Positions 24,426 to 35,105 of a DNA stretch of 64,000 bases are shown piece after piece. Position numbers and translations under genes: made by a program. The stretch spans positions 9,245,501 through 9,309,500 of the forward strand of contig OZ022498.1 of assembly GCA_963989385.1 (NCBI GenBank), given 5' to 3'. Within the stretch, counting starts at the first letter, position 1. Every line of letters begins with the position of its first letter. The notes below the pieces were generated by a model. The model had not been told where the DNA came from. It saw only the letters and a list, made by a program, of their open reading frames with translations, and did not search any database. This DNA is from Ctena decussata (Eukaryota; Mollusca; Bivalvia; Lucinida; Lucinidae).

Positions 24426-25046
24426 GACAACAGTTACTTCAAGTCATCTGGATTTAAGCTAAACAAACGAAAAACCAGGTGCCATGTGGTAATGAACACC
24501 AATGGGATGGTGGGGGTAACAGTACTAGACTGACAGACTCTTTAAATAACTGATAATGCATGTTGGAAAGTAATCAAAATACAATGTATCAGCAATAAAA
24601 ACTCCTAAATCTAAACAATTCACCCATTTGTTTACAATTTCCACAATGATATTGAATAATAGGGTTGATTTAAACCAGACCTAACTCAAGTTTAATGACC
24701 ATGTTATTGCTGGGAAATGGTGTAATTTTGGAGAGTTTTCCACTCAAACTGAAGTAGGAAGACAAGACTCTCAATCTCAGACAATGCAGATTGGCCATAC
24801 TTTTCTCAGATTTCTTGAACACACTTTCTGGGGAAAGTCTTGAACACATTATTCTGGTGAAGGCCTAGACTCTTTCACAGCCTTACAATATAAAATTTCT
24901 GCCTAACAGATATCAGCAGTGGAACAGTCTAGTGAAAGCCATACTGAACATTTTGAAATCAAGATCAACTCAGAACGTGGCTTGACACTAAATTGCAGAA
25001 TGATTCAGTTAAAAAGATACCCCATCGGTGAAATGGATAGTGAAGC

Positions 25047-25460
25047 TCCTCTTAAACAAGCGCCAAAAAGCAGACGACAAAATTTGCGTCTGCAAAAATT
25101 TCATAATTTTGTCCAAGCTGTATCATATTGTTCACGACTTGTAATCATGTATGTGTTTCAGTGTTTCGTTGTTGTTTTTTTTGTTTGTTCCTTTCTATCA
25201 ATGTATTATGTCATGTTTGATTATGTCTATTTTCACATGCTATATGTTTGTATCCATGTAAGTGCATGTTTTTATGCAATCTGCGTGTGGCCTGAGTTTT
25301 ATATGCAATAAAGTTCTGTTCTGTTCTTGAGAATTCAAAGACTAGAGGGCAAACAGTGAAGATCTAGATGAGGCGGCTCATTATGAGCCGCCTCATCAGG
25401 ATCTATACCGTTTGCAAATTAAGATATTTTCGTCACTGGTGCTTAAAGTCTTAATGCTCT
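25047..25460. mobile_element. TTAA-type MITE with LINE insertion
   Basis: CTTAAACAAGCGCCAAAAAG at the left and CACTGGTGCTTAAAGTC at the right frame the same interior as 3150-3360, with a GGCGGCTCAT/ATGAGCCGCC hairpin at 25349-25417. A LINE 3' end (25131-25326) splits it just after CATATTG. Confidence 0.7.
25131..25326 (+). mobile_element. 5'-truncated LINE 3' end inside a MITE
   Basis: TGTCATGTTTGATTATGTC, GTGGCCTGAGTTTTATATGC, AATAAAG and TTCTGTTCTGTTC match the LINE tail at 34680-34805. The uninterrupted MITE at 3150-3360 reads straight through CATATTGAGAATTC, which fixes the insertion point; TTG may be duplicated. Confidence 0.8.
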
Positions 25461-26555
25461 TTAGATCAGTTCAAGACTTCTACGTACCAAAAAAAGCTCG
25501 AAATAGATTGCTTAAATTATCACAGCCAAACAAATTCCTGTTTTTATGAAATTGGTGAATATTTATTGTAATTGATTGGGCATAGAGCCAGTGCAAGACC
25601 AATTTGTTGAACAAGTGAAGCTTGTAAAGTTCCTTCTTATTTTCATATTATTTATTGGTTACCATAGTGACAGTCGAATCATAAGCAAAATATCAGATGC
25701 TGTAGTCCCAAAGAAGAGCTTACTGGTTTTGTTATCTAGATTGTCTGAAGGCTGGTGTATCAATATTCTATATTAGTCTGAAAGCATGTGAGACAAACTT
25801 CAAGGTCGTGCATGTATTAAATCGATAGTGCTTTAATGTCTGTTAGACCAGAAAAGAAGAATATTGCTAGTTAATTCTAGCATGTGACATTCAGAACCCT
25901 ATAAGTTTTTGATAACTCACTTAACCCAGTTATGCCAATAAGACAGAGGCAAAAAGAGCAGATGCAAATCAGACACAGCACAATATGATATATGATCAGA
26001 GTCTACACTTCTGCATAAAATTTATTGCAAATTGACCCTAAAATCTGAAAGTGACCCTCCAGTTTTCATTTCTGGTGTTGGGTTTTATCCCTAAAATGGC
26101 ACATAGCAATGGATTCAAAAGCTAGACATCAACTTCTGAAAGTCAGAAATATCTGATTGGTGGAAAATTCTTCACCCAATTTCCGAAACTGAGCTTTTTT
26201 GTATTTTCTGCCCATGCCTATGATGTTGCCATCAAATGTTTGAGAGAAATCACTCTGGGGCACTCATAACAGAACAGAACAGAACAAAACTGTAGGTAAA
26301 CATGTGGGCTAGGTCACACATGGTTTCACTTCAGTTCTGAATGTGTAGGCTTCAAACTTTTCTTGAACAGTATTAATGTCTTGGAAGAAAATCAAGCTGG
26401 ATTTCAAACACTTGATGTACTGATGTAAAGCTGTATTCAAAACTGTGTACAACTTGATACCAGTACACAGAGCCCAGGAAGCGCCTAAGTTCCTGAATAC
26501 AACCCTGGAGAAGCCTGTGCTTGCTTTGGGTAACTAAGCATGTGTGCTCATCTGT

Positions 26556-26768
26556 ATCCCCTTCAGTCTTCATCTGTATCCCTTCCATTCTTTATCTGTA
26601 TCCCTTCCATCTTCATCTGCATCCGTTTAGTCTTCAACAGTGTCCCTTCCATCTTCAGTTGTATCCCTTCAGTCTGCATCTGTACCCCTTTAGTCTTCAA
26701 CTGTGTCCCTTCAATCTTCATCTGTATCCCTGCAGTCTGCATCTGTATCCCTTCAGTCTTATCTATTA
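26556..26768. repeat. Minisatellite of ~21-bp units
   Basis: About ten units of TCTTCATCTGTATCCCTTC and variants (CTGCATCTGTACCCC, TTCAACTGTGTCCC). The unit is near 21 bp, so open frames persist on both strands without coding meaning. Confidence 0.85.
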
Positions 26769-26793
26769 TATTTGAAAATATGACAACCAAAAT

Positions 26794-26911
26794 TGATCAT
26801 ATCCATAATGTCACTTACCTTTTTCAGCTGTTGAAACAAACCTGCAGGTTTGTAAACCTGCAGGTTTGTTTCAACAGCTGAAGAAGGTAAGTGACATCAT
26901 GGATATTATCA
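26794..26911. mobile_element. Near-perfect palindrome with exon-like borders
   Basis: Outer arms TGATCATATCCATAATGTC and CATCATGGATATTATCA, inner arms CAGCTGTTGAAACAAACC and GGTTTGTTTCAACAGCTG, centre CCTGCAGGTTTGTAAACC. On both strands the centre is preceded by a pyrimidine run ending CAG and followed by AAG-GTAAGTGACAT, so each strand shows an acceptor and a consensus donor about 59 bp apart. It lies in an intron of the DDR-like gene. Confidence 0.8.
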
Positions 26912-28250
26912 GTCTTTATATTCATAAAATTTATCCATCAAGTTCTTATTAAATGTTCATTGTTATGCATATGAAACAGTTCATGACTGCTCTGGACTGT
27001 GTTTCAGACCAGTTTCTATTGACTGGTATACAATTGTATTATAACCAGACTACATGGTGCCAAATTCAGTCATATGTCAGAAATAGATGTCCCTTTACAA
27101 CAGCAATGGTGTAATTTTTCTGTCAAATTATTCTCATTTGTTGCATGCCTTTAGATAGACATGCAAAGAAGTCAATAAAACCTTTTGATTGATAACAATC
27201 GGCGAGAACAGAAAACCATTCATAAGCTCCCCTGAGTGATCTAGATGAAAAGTATCCCAATGTCCTTGATCAGATTAATCAAACAATATTCAAATGTGGA
27301 AATAAAGATTTTATTAATCTTTCAAACTAGTGAAGTATTTCATAGGAACTCTTTTATTAGTCTGGCATTTCTATTTCCACAACTTGAGTGAATACCATCA
27401 GTCAGTCCAGCTAATCTAAGAATAGCATTGAAGACAAAATTTAATAATTTTCATACATTTCAGCTAATAGGAAATTAAGTTATCACTTAAATTATCTCAA
27501 ACAAAAATATTCTAAATTCACAAACACAGCATAGATCCTGATGAGGCTCCTTATCTAGATCCACACATTGTCTGCCCTCCTGTCCTTAAATTCTCAATAT
27601 GATATATATTATGGACAAAGCTTTTATTTTCAATTTTGAAGATGTAAATTTTGTTGTCAGCTTTTTTCGGGCTTCTAAGGAGTCAGCTAATGATAAGGTT
27701 CTAATGAGCCAATGACAAAGGCTAGACATGAATCAGGACCACAGGCCATCTCTATATATCCAGCCAGCAAATGAAAAACTCAATTTCAACCCAGCTGTAA
27801 TTGGGTCCTTTTTTCAAACCAGGCAAAGCTGGGGAGAGAGATGGCGTTTTACAAAAATTTTCAGCATATATAATTTTTTGTTTCTTGACCATTTGTGGAG
27901 AAACTGACGACCGAAATACTTGGCTCCAAGAAATTATCGATTCTGTCAGTTCTTGATCCTCTCAAGCTCCAGGATTAATAAATCTGGGATAGACTTTCAA
28001 CGAAGACTTAAATCTATGAACAAAAGAAATCATTCTTATTTCTCTCTATAAGGCTTCTGACGCCAACCAACAGGAAGTCCGCAGAAATCTGATAGCGGCT
28101 CTGATGAAATCAGGCCATATAAAAAATATTGGTGTATTGATTTTGACTCCTCCTGTCTCAATTGAGCCCTGGTACGAAAGCAGAGCCCTTACAGCATGTG
28201 AGTTAAGACTGATAAAACTACAATATGTACATAAATTTCAAGTCTGTTAA

Positions 28251-28571
28251 CCCTTAAACCCCCCCAAAAAGTAGACAACAAAATTTTTGTCCGCAAAATT
28301 TCAAAAAGTGTTTTAGCCAAGCTAAAATATTGACAATTCAAAGACATTAAGGCAAACAGTGTAGATCCAGATGACGCCGCTCATCATGAGCCGCCTCATC
28401 AGGATGTATGCTGTTTGGAAATTCAACTACATGTATTTTCTATTTTGGTGCTGTGCAGTCCTACACACTCTACAGATAAACCTTCCACACTGTGGAACCA
28501 TCCATGTGTATTCATCATATTCAACAGCTGTTTATCTTCATGTTTATGCTAGTGGAGTACTGCTTTAAGGG
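28251..28571. mobile_element. piggyBac-like MITE (TTAA target site), family 2
   Basis: TTAA at 28247-28250 and 28572-28575 flanks ends CCCTTAAACC and GCTTTAAGGG. The interior has a worn AAAAAGTAGACAACAAAATT stretch and the AAACAGTGTAGATCC hairpin (28351-28418). This is the best-bounded copy of the family that includes 3150-3360 and 25047-25460. Confidence 0.8.
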
Positions 28572-29094
28572 TTAATGCATAAAAAGACTACGCAAACAAG
28601 CAGGTTGATCTGAGTCCTGCCTGTTTGCACAAGCTGTGCGATATTTTTCACTTGACACGACACATTTTTCTCTTGAGAGTTGGATTCTTTCTGCAGATAG
28701 TACTGTTTACATTGAACTTGATTGTATCTGTTTTAGACTATAATAGGAGAAGATCTAAAATACATTTCTTCAAAATCAATAGACACGATTGCTACTTCAA
28801 CACTGCATGTCGACCACTAGCACAGAATCAAACGCATGTGCTACATCTCCGGAACAGCCAAACATTGGGGGCTGCGTGACAATTTTGGTACTGCTGTTTG
28901 ACCTCAGGACATTCCTCAGCTTAATTTCTATAAGATGGATGTAACCATGTGCATTATGGTGTTGTGTATCTATCAGCTGTTTGCTGCCAAAAAAGAAGTA
29001 CTGGCCAATATAAAACCTGTATTACAATGCAGATGTCAACTGTTTAAAGGCATCTCAAAGGCACAGCACACTGCACCTTATTCAGCCATATTAT

Positions 29095-30095
29095 AATGTT
29101 TCTTATGTTTCAAGGTGACCATTGAGGTATGTCCGGATGCCCCTTATGGAGCCATAGTTTTTGTGACGTTTCAAGGTGACCATGAAGGTGTGTCCCGATT
29201 CACCTTATGCAGTCATAATTTTTGTGATGTTTCATCTGGCGACCATGGAAGTGTGACCTGATGCACCTTATGCAGCCATAGTTTTTGTGATGTTTCAAGG
29301 TGACCAAGAAGGTACGTCCTAACGCACCATATGCAGCCATAGTTTTTGTGATGTTTCAAGGTAACCATGGAAGTGCATTGTGTCCTGAAAAATCTTATGC
29401 AGCCATATTTTTGGTGACCTTTGAAAGGTAACCATGGAGCCATGTCTTGATGCAATTTATGCAGCCATAGTTTTATAGTAATTCAAGATGACTATGCAGA
29501 TGTGTCTGGGTGCACCTAGTATCCAGCCATATTTTTGGTAACCATGGAGCTGTGTCCTGATGTACCTTATGCAGCCATAGATTTTGCTATGTTTCAAGGT
29601 GACCATGGATGTGTGTCCTGATGCGCCTTGTGAAGCCATAGTATTTGTGATCTTTCAAGATGACCACGGATGTGTGTCCTGATGCACCATAACACAGCCT
29701 TAGATTTTGTGATGTTTCAAGGTGACCATGAGGTGTGTCCTGATGCATCTTGTACAACCATTGTTTTTGTGATGTTTCAAGGTGACAATGGCATACATCT
29801 GTTCTGCTGCACCTTATATTATGCAGCCAATGATAGTTTTTGTGATGTTTCAAGGTAACCATGGAGATGTGTCCTGATGCACCTTATGTAGTCATATATT
29901 TATAATGTTTCAAAATGACCATGAAGGAGTGTCCTGATGCACCTTATGTATAGCCATGTTTTTATAATGTTTCAAAGTGACCATGGAGGTTTGTCCTGAT
30001 GCACCTTATGCACCCATATTTTTTATGATGTTTCAAGATCACCATAAAGGTGTGTTCTGATGCTCCTTATGCAGCTATAGTTTTTTGTGAAGTTT
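29095..30095. repeat. Minisatellite, ~60-bp units
   Basis: About sixteen units of the order CTTATGCAGCCATAG, TTTTTGTGATGTTTCAAGG, TGACCATGGAGGTGTGTCC, TGATGCACC. Units differ by single bases and small gaps. Open frames crossing it on the minus strand are by-products. Confidence 0.9.
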
Positions 30096-31232
30096 CAAAG
30101 CGCCTTGCCCCTGTGTCCCCGTCACCTACTGCAAACACACACACAAACACAAATTAAAGGTGAAAATAATATTGCAAAACTTTGGAAGTCTTTTCCTTTT
30201 ACATTTTTGCTTCAATCATAAATGAATGATTTTTAACGAAGTTATAAAACATCTACTGACATTTTTCAACTAATCAATATACTACTGAAGCATCAAAAAT
30301 GAAAGTAGTTGATGATTCAGAAACAATGCAAATACAAATGAGATGGCTCATTATGAGCAAACTCAGCTGAATCTAAACTGTTTGCCTTTTTTTCTTTGAA
30401 TTCTCAATATGATCCAGCTTGGACAAAACATTTTTTTGTGATTTTTCTTCAGATGTAAACTTTGTCATCTGCTTTTCTGGCACTGTAAGAGGTAATTCTA
30501 AAGAGCCACAAATGCAATTCCTATTTACCTCTAAATCTTACTGGAAACAATCTCCTTTATGATCTCGTAATTTCTGATCCTGGTTTTCTTCCTAATAAGT
30601 AATCATCGCCAAATGCGAGACAATATATCTCACTGTCAATTCCTCAGACTTGTAGGCGCTTTCTCTGATTTCCCTACTGAGTGCTCTAAAAATAGTTCCG
30701 GCAAACTGTCACACAGAATTTGCCGCTTCTGTATCCCCCGAGTGGTGTCAAAAGTTGCCATAAAAGGTAATAACATCCAGCAAAATAATGCTTGTTAACA
30801 TAGATAAAAGCTGCATCATTTAAAAGCTTGTATGGGAACACCTCCATGAGAAAACTGCTCCATTTATATAAAGGGGAACAACTTTCATGACTTCCTGTTT
30901 GCTTCCCTTGGCAACAAAACCCACTGCAAAACTGAATCTATGGAAAGAGTTTGCTCCATGAGGAGAAAATTCTACCTTCACAGTTTACCCTGACTGAGAA
31001 GAAAGGCAAAAAGAAAATAACAGAGTTGCTTCCCCTGAAAGTGTACCCATTTATCATAAAGCTTTGTGGAGTGCACAAACTGGACATACTCATATCAGCC
31101 TGTTCTGCACAACTTCAGTGTCATCAGGGCATGGCCTGTTTGCTTATTTAGATCTGCTGGAAACAAACTGTTAATTGAGTGCCCTGTTTGATCTCGGTCT
31201 CATTTGCGAGTCAGCCAGTGGTGAAAACTTTT

Positions 31233-31378
31233 TATGAGCTGCGACACGACAAAAACAACAAAGTGGCATGTGCGTCAAGCAAAGACTCAGATCAGCCTGG
31301 GCAGATGCCCAGGCTGATCTGGGTCTTCGCTGGTCACACATACCACTTTGTTGGTTTTGTTGTGTCGCGGCTCTTATA
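31233..31378. mobile_element. Short MITE, GAGCTGCGACACGACAAAAA ends
   Basis: Compact form of the 6061-6303 family: terminal repeats flank CAGCCTGGGCAGATGCCCAGG, leaving almost no loop. It lies 390 bp downstream (in gene orientation) of the DDR-like exon at 31767. Confidence 0.8.
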
Positions 31379-31766
31379 AATTTTCTGGTTTAGGTCTGTT
31401 TTGAAAATATGCAGACAGGTGATCGAGACATTCCATTCAGTGGAATTCTTGTTGACATTAGCAGCTTAAAATTACAAGTATCTGCAGGACCAGTTGTTTT
31501 TGACACAGACATTCCCCAATCAATCAGTAATATACGTATGTGTAACCTCTACAATATTTCTAGTTTCTGGTGACTGGTCCAGAACAAGCAATTATTTGTG
31601 TCACATGTACTTTTGTTTCTGTATCTTGAGAAGGACGATGCCGAATTATTGCTTTAGTCTCCAATCTCAACTCAAATAAGACACTCGGCAAAGAGTATAC
31701 ATCAAGATGTAATGGCTCATTCATGACATTCACTTTATATGAAACAACAGAAAGCATTATTCTTAC

Positions 31767-31872
31767 CTAGCACTTTTCGGTCCAACCTTGTCATCATCAT
31801 ATGACGAACTCGCTGTGATGGCTGAATCTGGGAGATCCTTCGACTGCATTCCAAGAGAATTCCGACATTGTG
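31767..31872 (-). CDS. Ddr: DDR-like receptor, exon with start of discoidin domain
   Basis: This 106-nt exon encodes the N-terminal strand of a discoidin (F5/8 type C) domain, starting QCRNSLGMQSKDLPDS and continuing AITASSSYDDDKVGPKSAR. The QC..LGMQ..LPDSAITASS pattern is the hallmark start of the DDR1/DDR2 discoidin domain, which binds collagen outside the cell. Read on the minus strand it is preceded by a pyrimidine-rich acceptor ending TTTTCAG and followed by the donor GTAAGAAT. It begins with two bases of a split codon and ends in phase 2 (AG), which joins exactly to the first base of the exon at 14979. The cysteine corresponds to the first domain cysteine of DDRs. The signal peptide must lie in an earlier exon that I could not find. 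Assignment to a discoidin domain is secure; assignment to DDR rests on similarity of all four exons. Confidence 0.9.
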
Positions 31873-31986
31873 CTGAAAATAGAACAGAAAGAAATTGACA
31901 TTTGCTATCAAATGATCAAAAGGTATTTCTGTCTTCTTTTAACGAATATTGAGTCTATTATTACATATCAGGATTCATTGTAAGGA

Positions 31987-32230
31987 GCCCCAATAGCTCA
32001 GAGGGTTAAGTATAATGAATAGCTGCTGAGCTAGCGGTCCTGTGCTTGATTCCCACAGGAGTTGGAAATCTTTTCAACCTTAAGCAGGGTTCCATTGCAC
32101 ACAGCCTTTCATGATTATCTGTCATTCCACTGGCCTGATATGACTGAACTACCATTGAAAAGGATGAAAAGGATGTAAAATCTGATGTCATCCATCCATC
32201 CATACATGCCTTTAGGTTCTCCCTCCCTTT
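31987..32230 (+). mobile_element. tRNA-derived SINE (SINE-B)
   Basis: Head GGAGCCCCAATAGCTCAGAG, B-box-like TGTGCTTGATTCCCACAGG, body TCTTTTCAACCTTAAGCAGG and CCTGATATGACTGAACTACC, matching the copy at 23159. It lies 114 bp from the DDR-like exon, on its upstream side. Confidence 0.8.
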
Positions 32231-32272
32231 TTCAGAATGAACTGTATGAGTCACATGATAATGTGATGAACA

Positions 32273-32379
32273 CCCACTGGACACACAATGTTGAATCAAC
32301 ATTGAATCAATGTTGATTCAATGTCATGACATGAATCAACATTGATTCAATGTTGATTCAACGTTGTGTGCTTGCTGGG
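32273..32379. mobile_element. Foldback element built from AATGTTGATTCAA words
   Basis: Arms CCCACTGGACACACAATG and CGTTGTGTGCTTGCTGGG are inverted repeats. The interior alternates AACATTGAATCAATGTTG-type words around the centre TGTCATGACA. Confidence 0.8.
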
Positions 32380-32692
32380 CAACTGCATGCTGTGATCTGC
32401 CACTGCAAGCAATGAAAAGCGCAAGCAAATTGTTTGTTTAAACTTTCCAAACAGATCTTTTAAAGATATAATTATCTCAAAATATAATTTTACTGATATG
32501 ATTCTTCACTTTTTACAGGAAAAGTCAATCAACACAGCGGCATACCACTGTACAACAATCAACTTCACCAATATTACCTGAAAATTTCAAATTTTTCGAT
32601 GTGCCAACAGAAACACTTTACCCTATAGCTATCAGACTTGAAAAGTCCAATAATTTGATCAGATGGAGCAGACAATGTTATGGAACTGTTAA

Positions 32693-32760
32693 CAAACTGG
32701 ACAGACCCTGCGATCAGACTGCTCCTTAAGAGCAGTCTGATCAGGGTCTGCCCTATTTGT
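32693..32760. repeat. AAACAGTGTAGA-type hairpin
   Basis: AACAAACTGGACAGACCC and GGGTCTGCCCTATTTGTT flank a CAGACTGCTCC/AGAGCAGTCTG core. Confidence 0.75.
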
Positions 32761-33089
32761 TCGACATTTCTGACTATCAAGTATTTAGAGGAAATACCTT
32801 ACTTTACTATGAAAACAGAATGAGAATGAAGAAGATTTCAATCTTTCTGGAAATACTTCAAGAATCCAACAAGCAGACATTTAGAAAGTTGTTCCCCCAA
32901 CTTATCTCTTCAACATATCTTCATTGCTTATACCTGTTTTGTCTTTCCATTCATAAATACACCAACAAAAACAAAGAAGATGGATTTGGTGATTTAGAGA
33001 TATTCCTTTTATATACCTCCTCTTTTCAAAATTCCCAAACTGAAAAATCTCATCCCCTAAAACTTGATCATCTTTTAAAATGTAAGTCC

Positions 33090-33440
33090 TCCATAGACCT
33101 TGAAAATGGGGTTAAGGTCACCAAAACCTAATCAGCTGTGTGCCATTGACTGCTGCTTTGACCAGAATCCAGAGATAGGGTGCAGACAAAGAGAGAGCAG
33201 ACAAGCCATTTATAAACAAACTTAGACCTACTGTGACCTTGAAAATGGGGTCACAGTCAACAAAACCTTACTAGGCCTGAGCATTTACTGATTTTGTGAT
33301 TCATATGGTGCATTAAACTTCTCCAGTGACTTTGAAAATGGGGTCAAGGTGACAGCACCTAATCAAATCTTTCCCTCAACTTAGTGTGCCAGCAAGTTTG
33401 GTCACAATCCATCATTCCCTCCAGGATCTTGAGGTCAAGA
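33090..33440. repeat. Short tandem repeat, ~115-bp units
   Basis: GACCTTGAAAATGGGGTTAA (33097), GACCTTGAAAATGGGGTCAC (33234) and GACTTTGAAAATGGGGTCAA (33329), each followed by a CACCAAAACCTA-like stretch, mark about three units. The LINE fragment begins just after it. Confidence 0.6.
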
Positions 33441-33514
33441 GATATGATGCAGACATTTAGACACAGCAGCAATGGATCCGCACGAAAAATGATATTTCCC
33501 ACCTCCCCCATTCA

Positions 33515-34810
33515 GGAGGGTGGAATACTGTGTATGACTATGCCAAAATGTGGAAACTTGATATCAATTATGATAAGACTAAAATTTTGGTCTTTGGCAC
33601 ACGCAATGATGACCGCTTTGATTTTAAAATTGGCAACAATAAAATTTCATTATGTAAAGAATTCAAATATCTGGGTGTAGTTTTTACCAAGAGTAGACGT
33701 TTTAGTAAAACCAAAAAACATAATAATGACCAAGCCAGAAAAGCTATGCATTTATTATATAAAAGAATTCGAAACCTTAACCTCCCACTTGACTTACAGT
33801 TACAGCTTTTTGAACATACTATTCTACCAACTGCACTGTATGGGTGTGAGATTTGGGCTTATGAAAATATTAGTATTATTGAAAAACTCCAATATGAGTT
33901 TCTTTGGTATATTACAAGTTCAAAGAAATCTACACCAGCATATATGTTACATGCTGAGCTTGGCTGCAAAGCTATTGATGTTAAAATTAAAACATGTTTG
34001 ATTGGCTTTTGGCTGAATATTGTAAATGGCAAAGAAACTAAACTGTCAAAAATTCAGTATAATTTTCTTCTCAGTGAATATAACACTGGCATATATCAGC
34101 ATAAGTGGATACACTGTATAAAAGAAATCCTTATATCTGTAGGACGTATTGATCTTTTATGTAAGGAAAGAATTGAAAACCCTAAACTGATTAAGATGCA
34201 GATCTCAAAAACTTTATCGGATCTATATATCCAAGAGTGGGATACAAAAGTTTCTTCATCCTCAAAGGGAAAAACATATAGCCTTTTTAAGAATGATATC
34301 AGTTTTGAGAATTATTTGATCAAATTAAATAAAAAACACCGTTCTACTTTGCTTAAGTTCAGATCGAGTAACCATAGGCTTCCAGTTGAAACTGGTCGCC
34401 GGGAAAATATCCCGTTAGAGGACAGAAAATGCAATTTATGTGATAAAAATGATATTGGTGACGAATTTCATTATCTTTTTGTATGTACTCATTTTAATTC
34501 AGAATAGAAAGCAATTTTTAAAACCATATTTCTATAAAAGTCCCAATGTAATTAAATTTAAGGAACTGTTATCTACTGAAAATGTTAAACTTCTCATCAA
34601 ATTGTCCAATTTTGTAGAAATTATAATGAAGAAGTTTTCAAGTGCTAATTAAGTTTTTTTTCTTTTTTTTATCTATATATGTCATGCTTGAATATGTCTA
34701 TTTCTACATGCTATATGTTTGTATATTTGTATGTGCATGCTCTTATGCCACCTGCGAGTGGCCTGAGTTTATATGCAATAAAGTTCTGTTCTGTTCTGTT
34801 CTGTAATGTT
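33515..34810 (+). mobile_element. 5'-truncated non-LTR retrotransposon (LINE)
   Basis: Covers the C-terminal part of the reverse transcriptase open frame, a short 3' UTR with GCCACCTGCGAGTGGCC, an AATAAAG signal and the tail (TTCTG)4. Everything upstream of the RT thumb region is missing, as is usual for incomplete target-primed insertion. The same 3' end appears at 10527-10808, 25131-25326 and 54826-54895, so the family has copied itself repeatedly in this region. Confidence 0.9.
33530..34507 (+). pseudogene. LINE reverse transcriptase, C-terminal fragment
   Basis: An open frame of 325 codons, best read as continuing from upstream rather than starting at the GTG at 33530. It shows the RT motif block DKTKILVFGTR, the FKYLGVVF motif, ALYGCEIW, and near the C terminus a zinc-knuckle-like C-x2-C-x9-H-x4-C (CNLCDKNDIGDEFHYLFVC). 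The catalytic YxDD box and the N-terminal domains are absent. At about 34504 a frameshift creates an early stop; the remaining 40-odd residues (ending EIIMKKFSSAN) continue in another frame to 34652. It is therefore a dead copy. The clade (Jockey/CR1-like or other) cannot be settled by eye. Confidence 0.85.
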
Positions 34811-35105
34811 CGTAAATTTTGGGACACCTTAAATAATATTGACTGATTGATTGATCTATTGCTTAACATCCACGGTAAACAACTATGGTCATGTCGGGAC
34901 GGTCAGTTAACCTAACCACACTATTCCTGGGCAGGCTTAGACCTCCTAAGCGGTTAACCAGTACTAGTGCACTCACTTTCGCCAGTAACTGACAACTGCC
35001 CTTCTTGAATCAGCGGAAGGAGAAACGAAATAATAAATTTTCCATTTGGGACAAATGGAAAATTAATTATTTTAGGTGTCCCAATACTTATGCACATTAT
35101 GGTAA
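34808..35105. mobile_element. TTGGGACACC MITE split by a SINE
   Basis: The left arm with TTTTGGGACACC and the right arm with GGTGTCCCAATACTTATGC match 14513-14611. The interval 34839-35027 is a SINE-A body flanked by the duplication AAATAATA (34831-34838 and 35028-35035). Confidence 0.8.
34839..35027 (-). mobile_element. SINE-A copy (minus, head missing) with 8-bp duplication
   Basis: Contains CACGGTAAACAACTATGG, GGACGGTCAGTTAACC, CCTCCTAAGCGGTTAACC and TCAGCGGAAGGAGAAACG; the tRNA head is absent, as expected for a 5'-truncated retroposon. Direct AAATAATA repeats border it, and it interrupts a MITE. Confidence 0.85.

Larger units (their letters stand above)
14980..31766 (-). other. Intron between first and second discoidin exons
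   Basis: About 16.8 kb, the largest intron seen. It contains the 2-kb pearl/HINE-like element (18497-20472), several SINEs, three minisatellites, the exon-shaped palindrome at 26794-26911 and many short hairpins. Stretches 15835-16945, 16992-17670, 17735-18490, 21067-21860, 21940-23155, 24480-25045, 25461-26270 and 28576-29090 show no recognisable gene or intact element. Confidence 0.75.

Noticed and set aside
26540..26881. 113-codon plus-strand frame
   Set aside because: It crosses a 21-bp minisatellite and then a palindromic element; open by unit length, not by coding.
29095..30095. CRISPR-like array
   Set aside because: Units are contiguous diverged tandem repeats without distinct spacers, in an animal genome.
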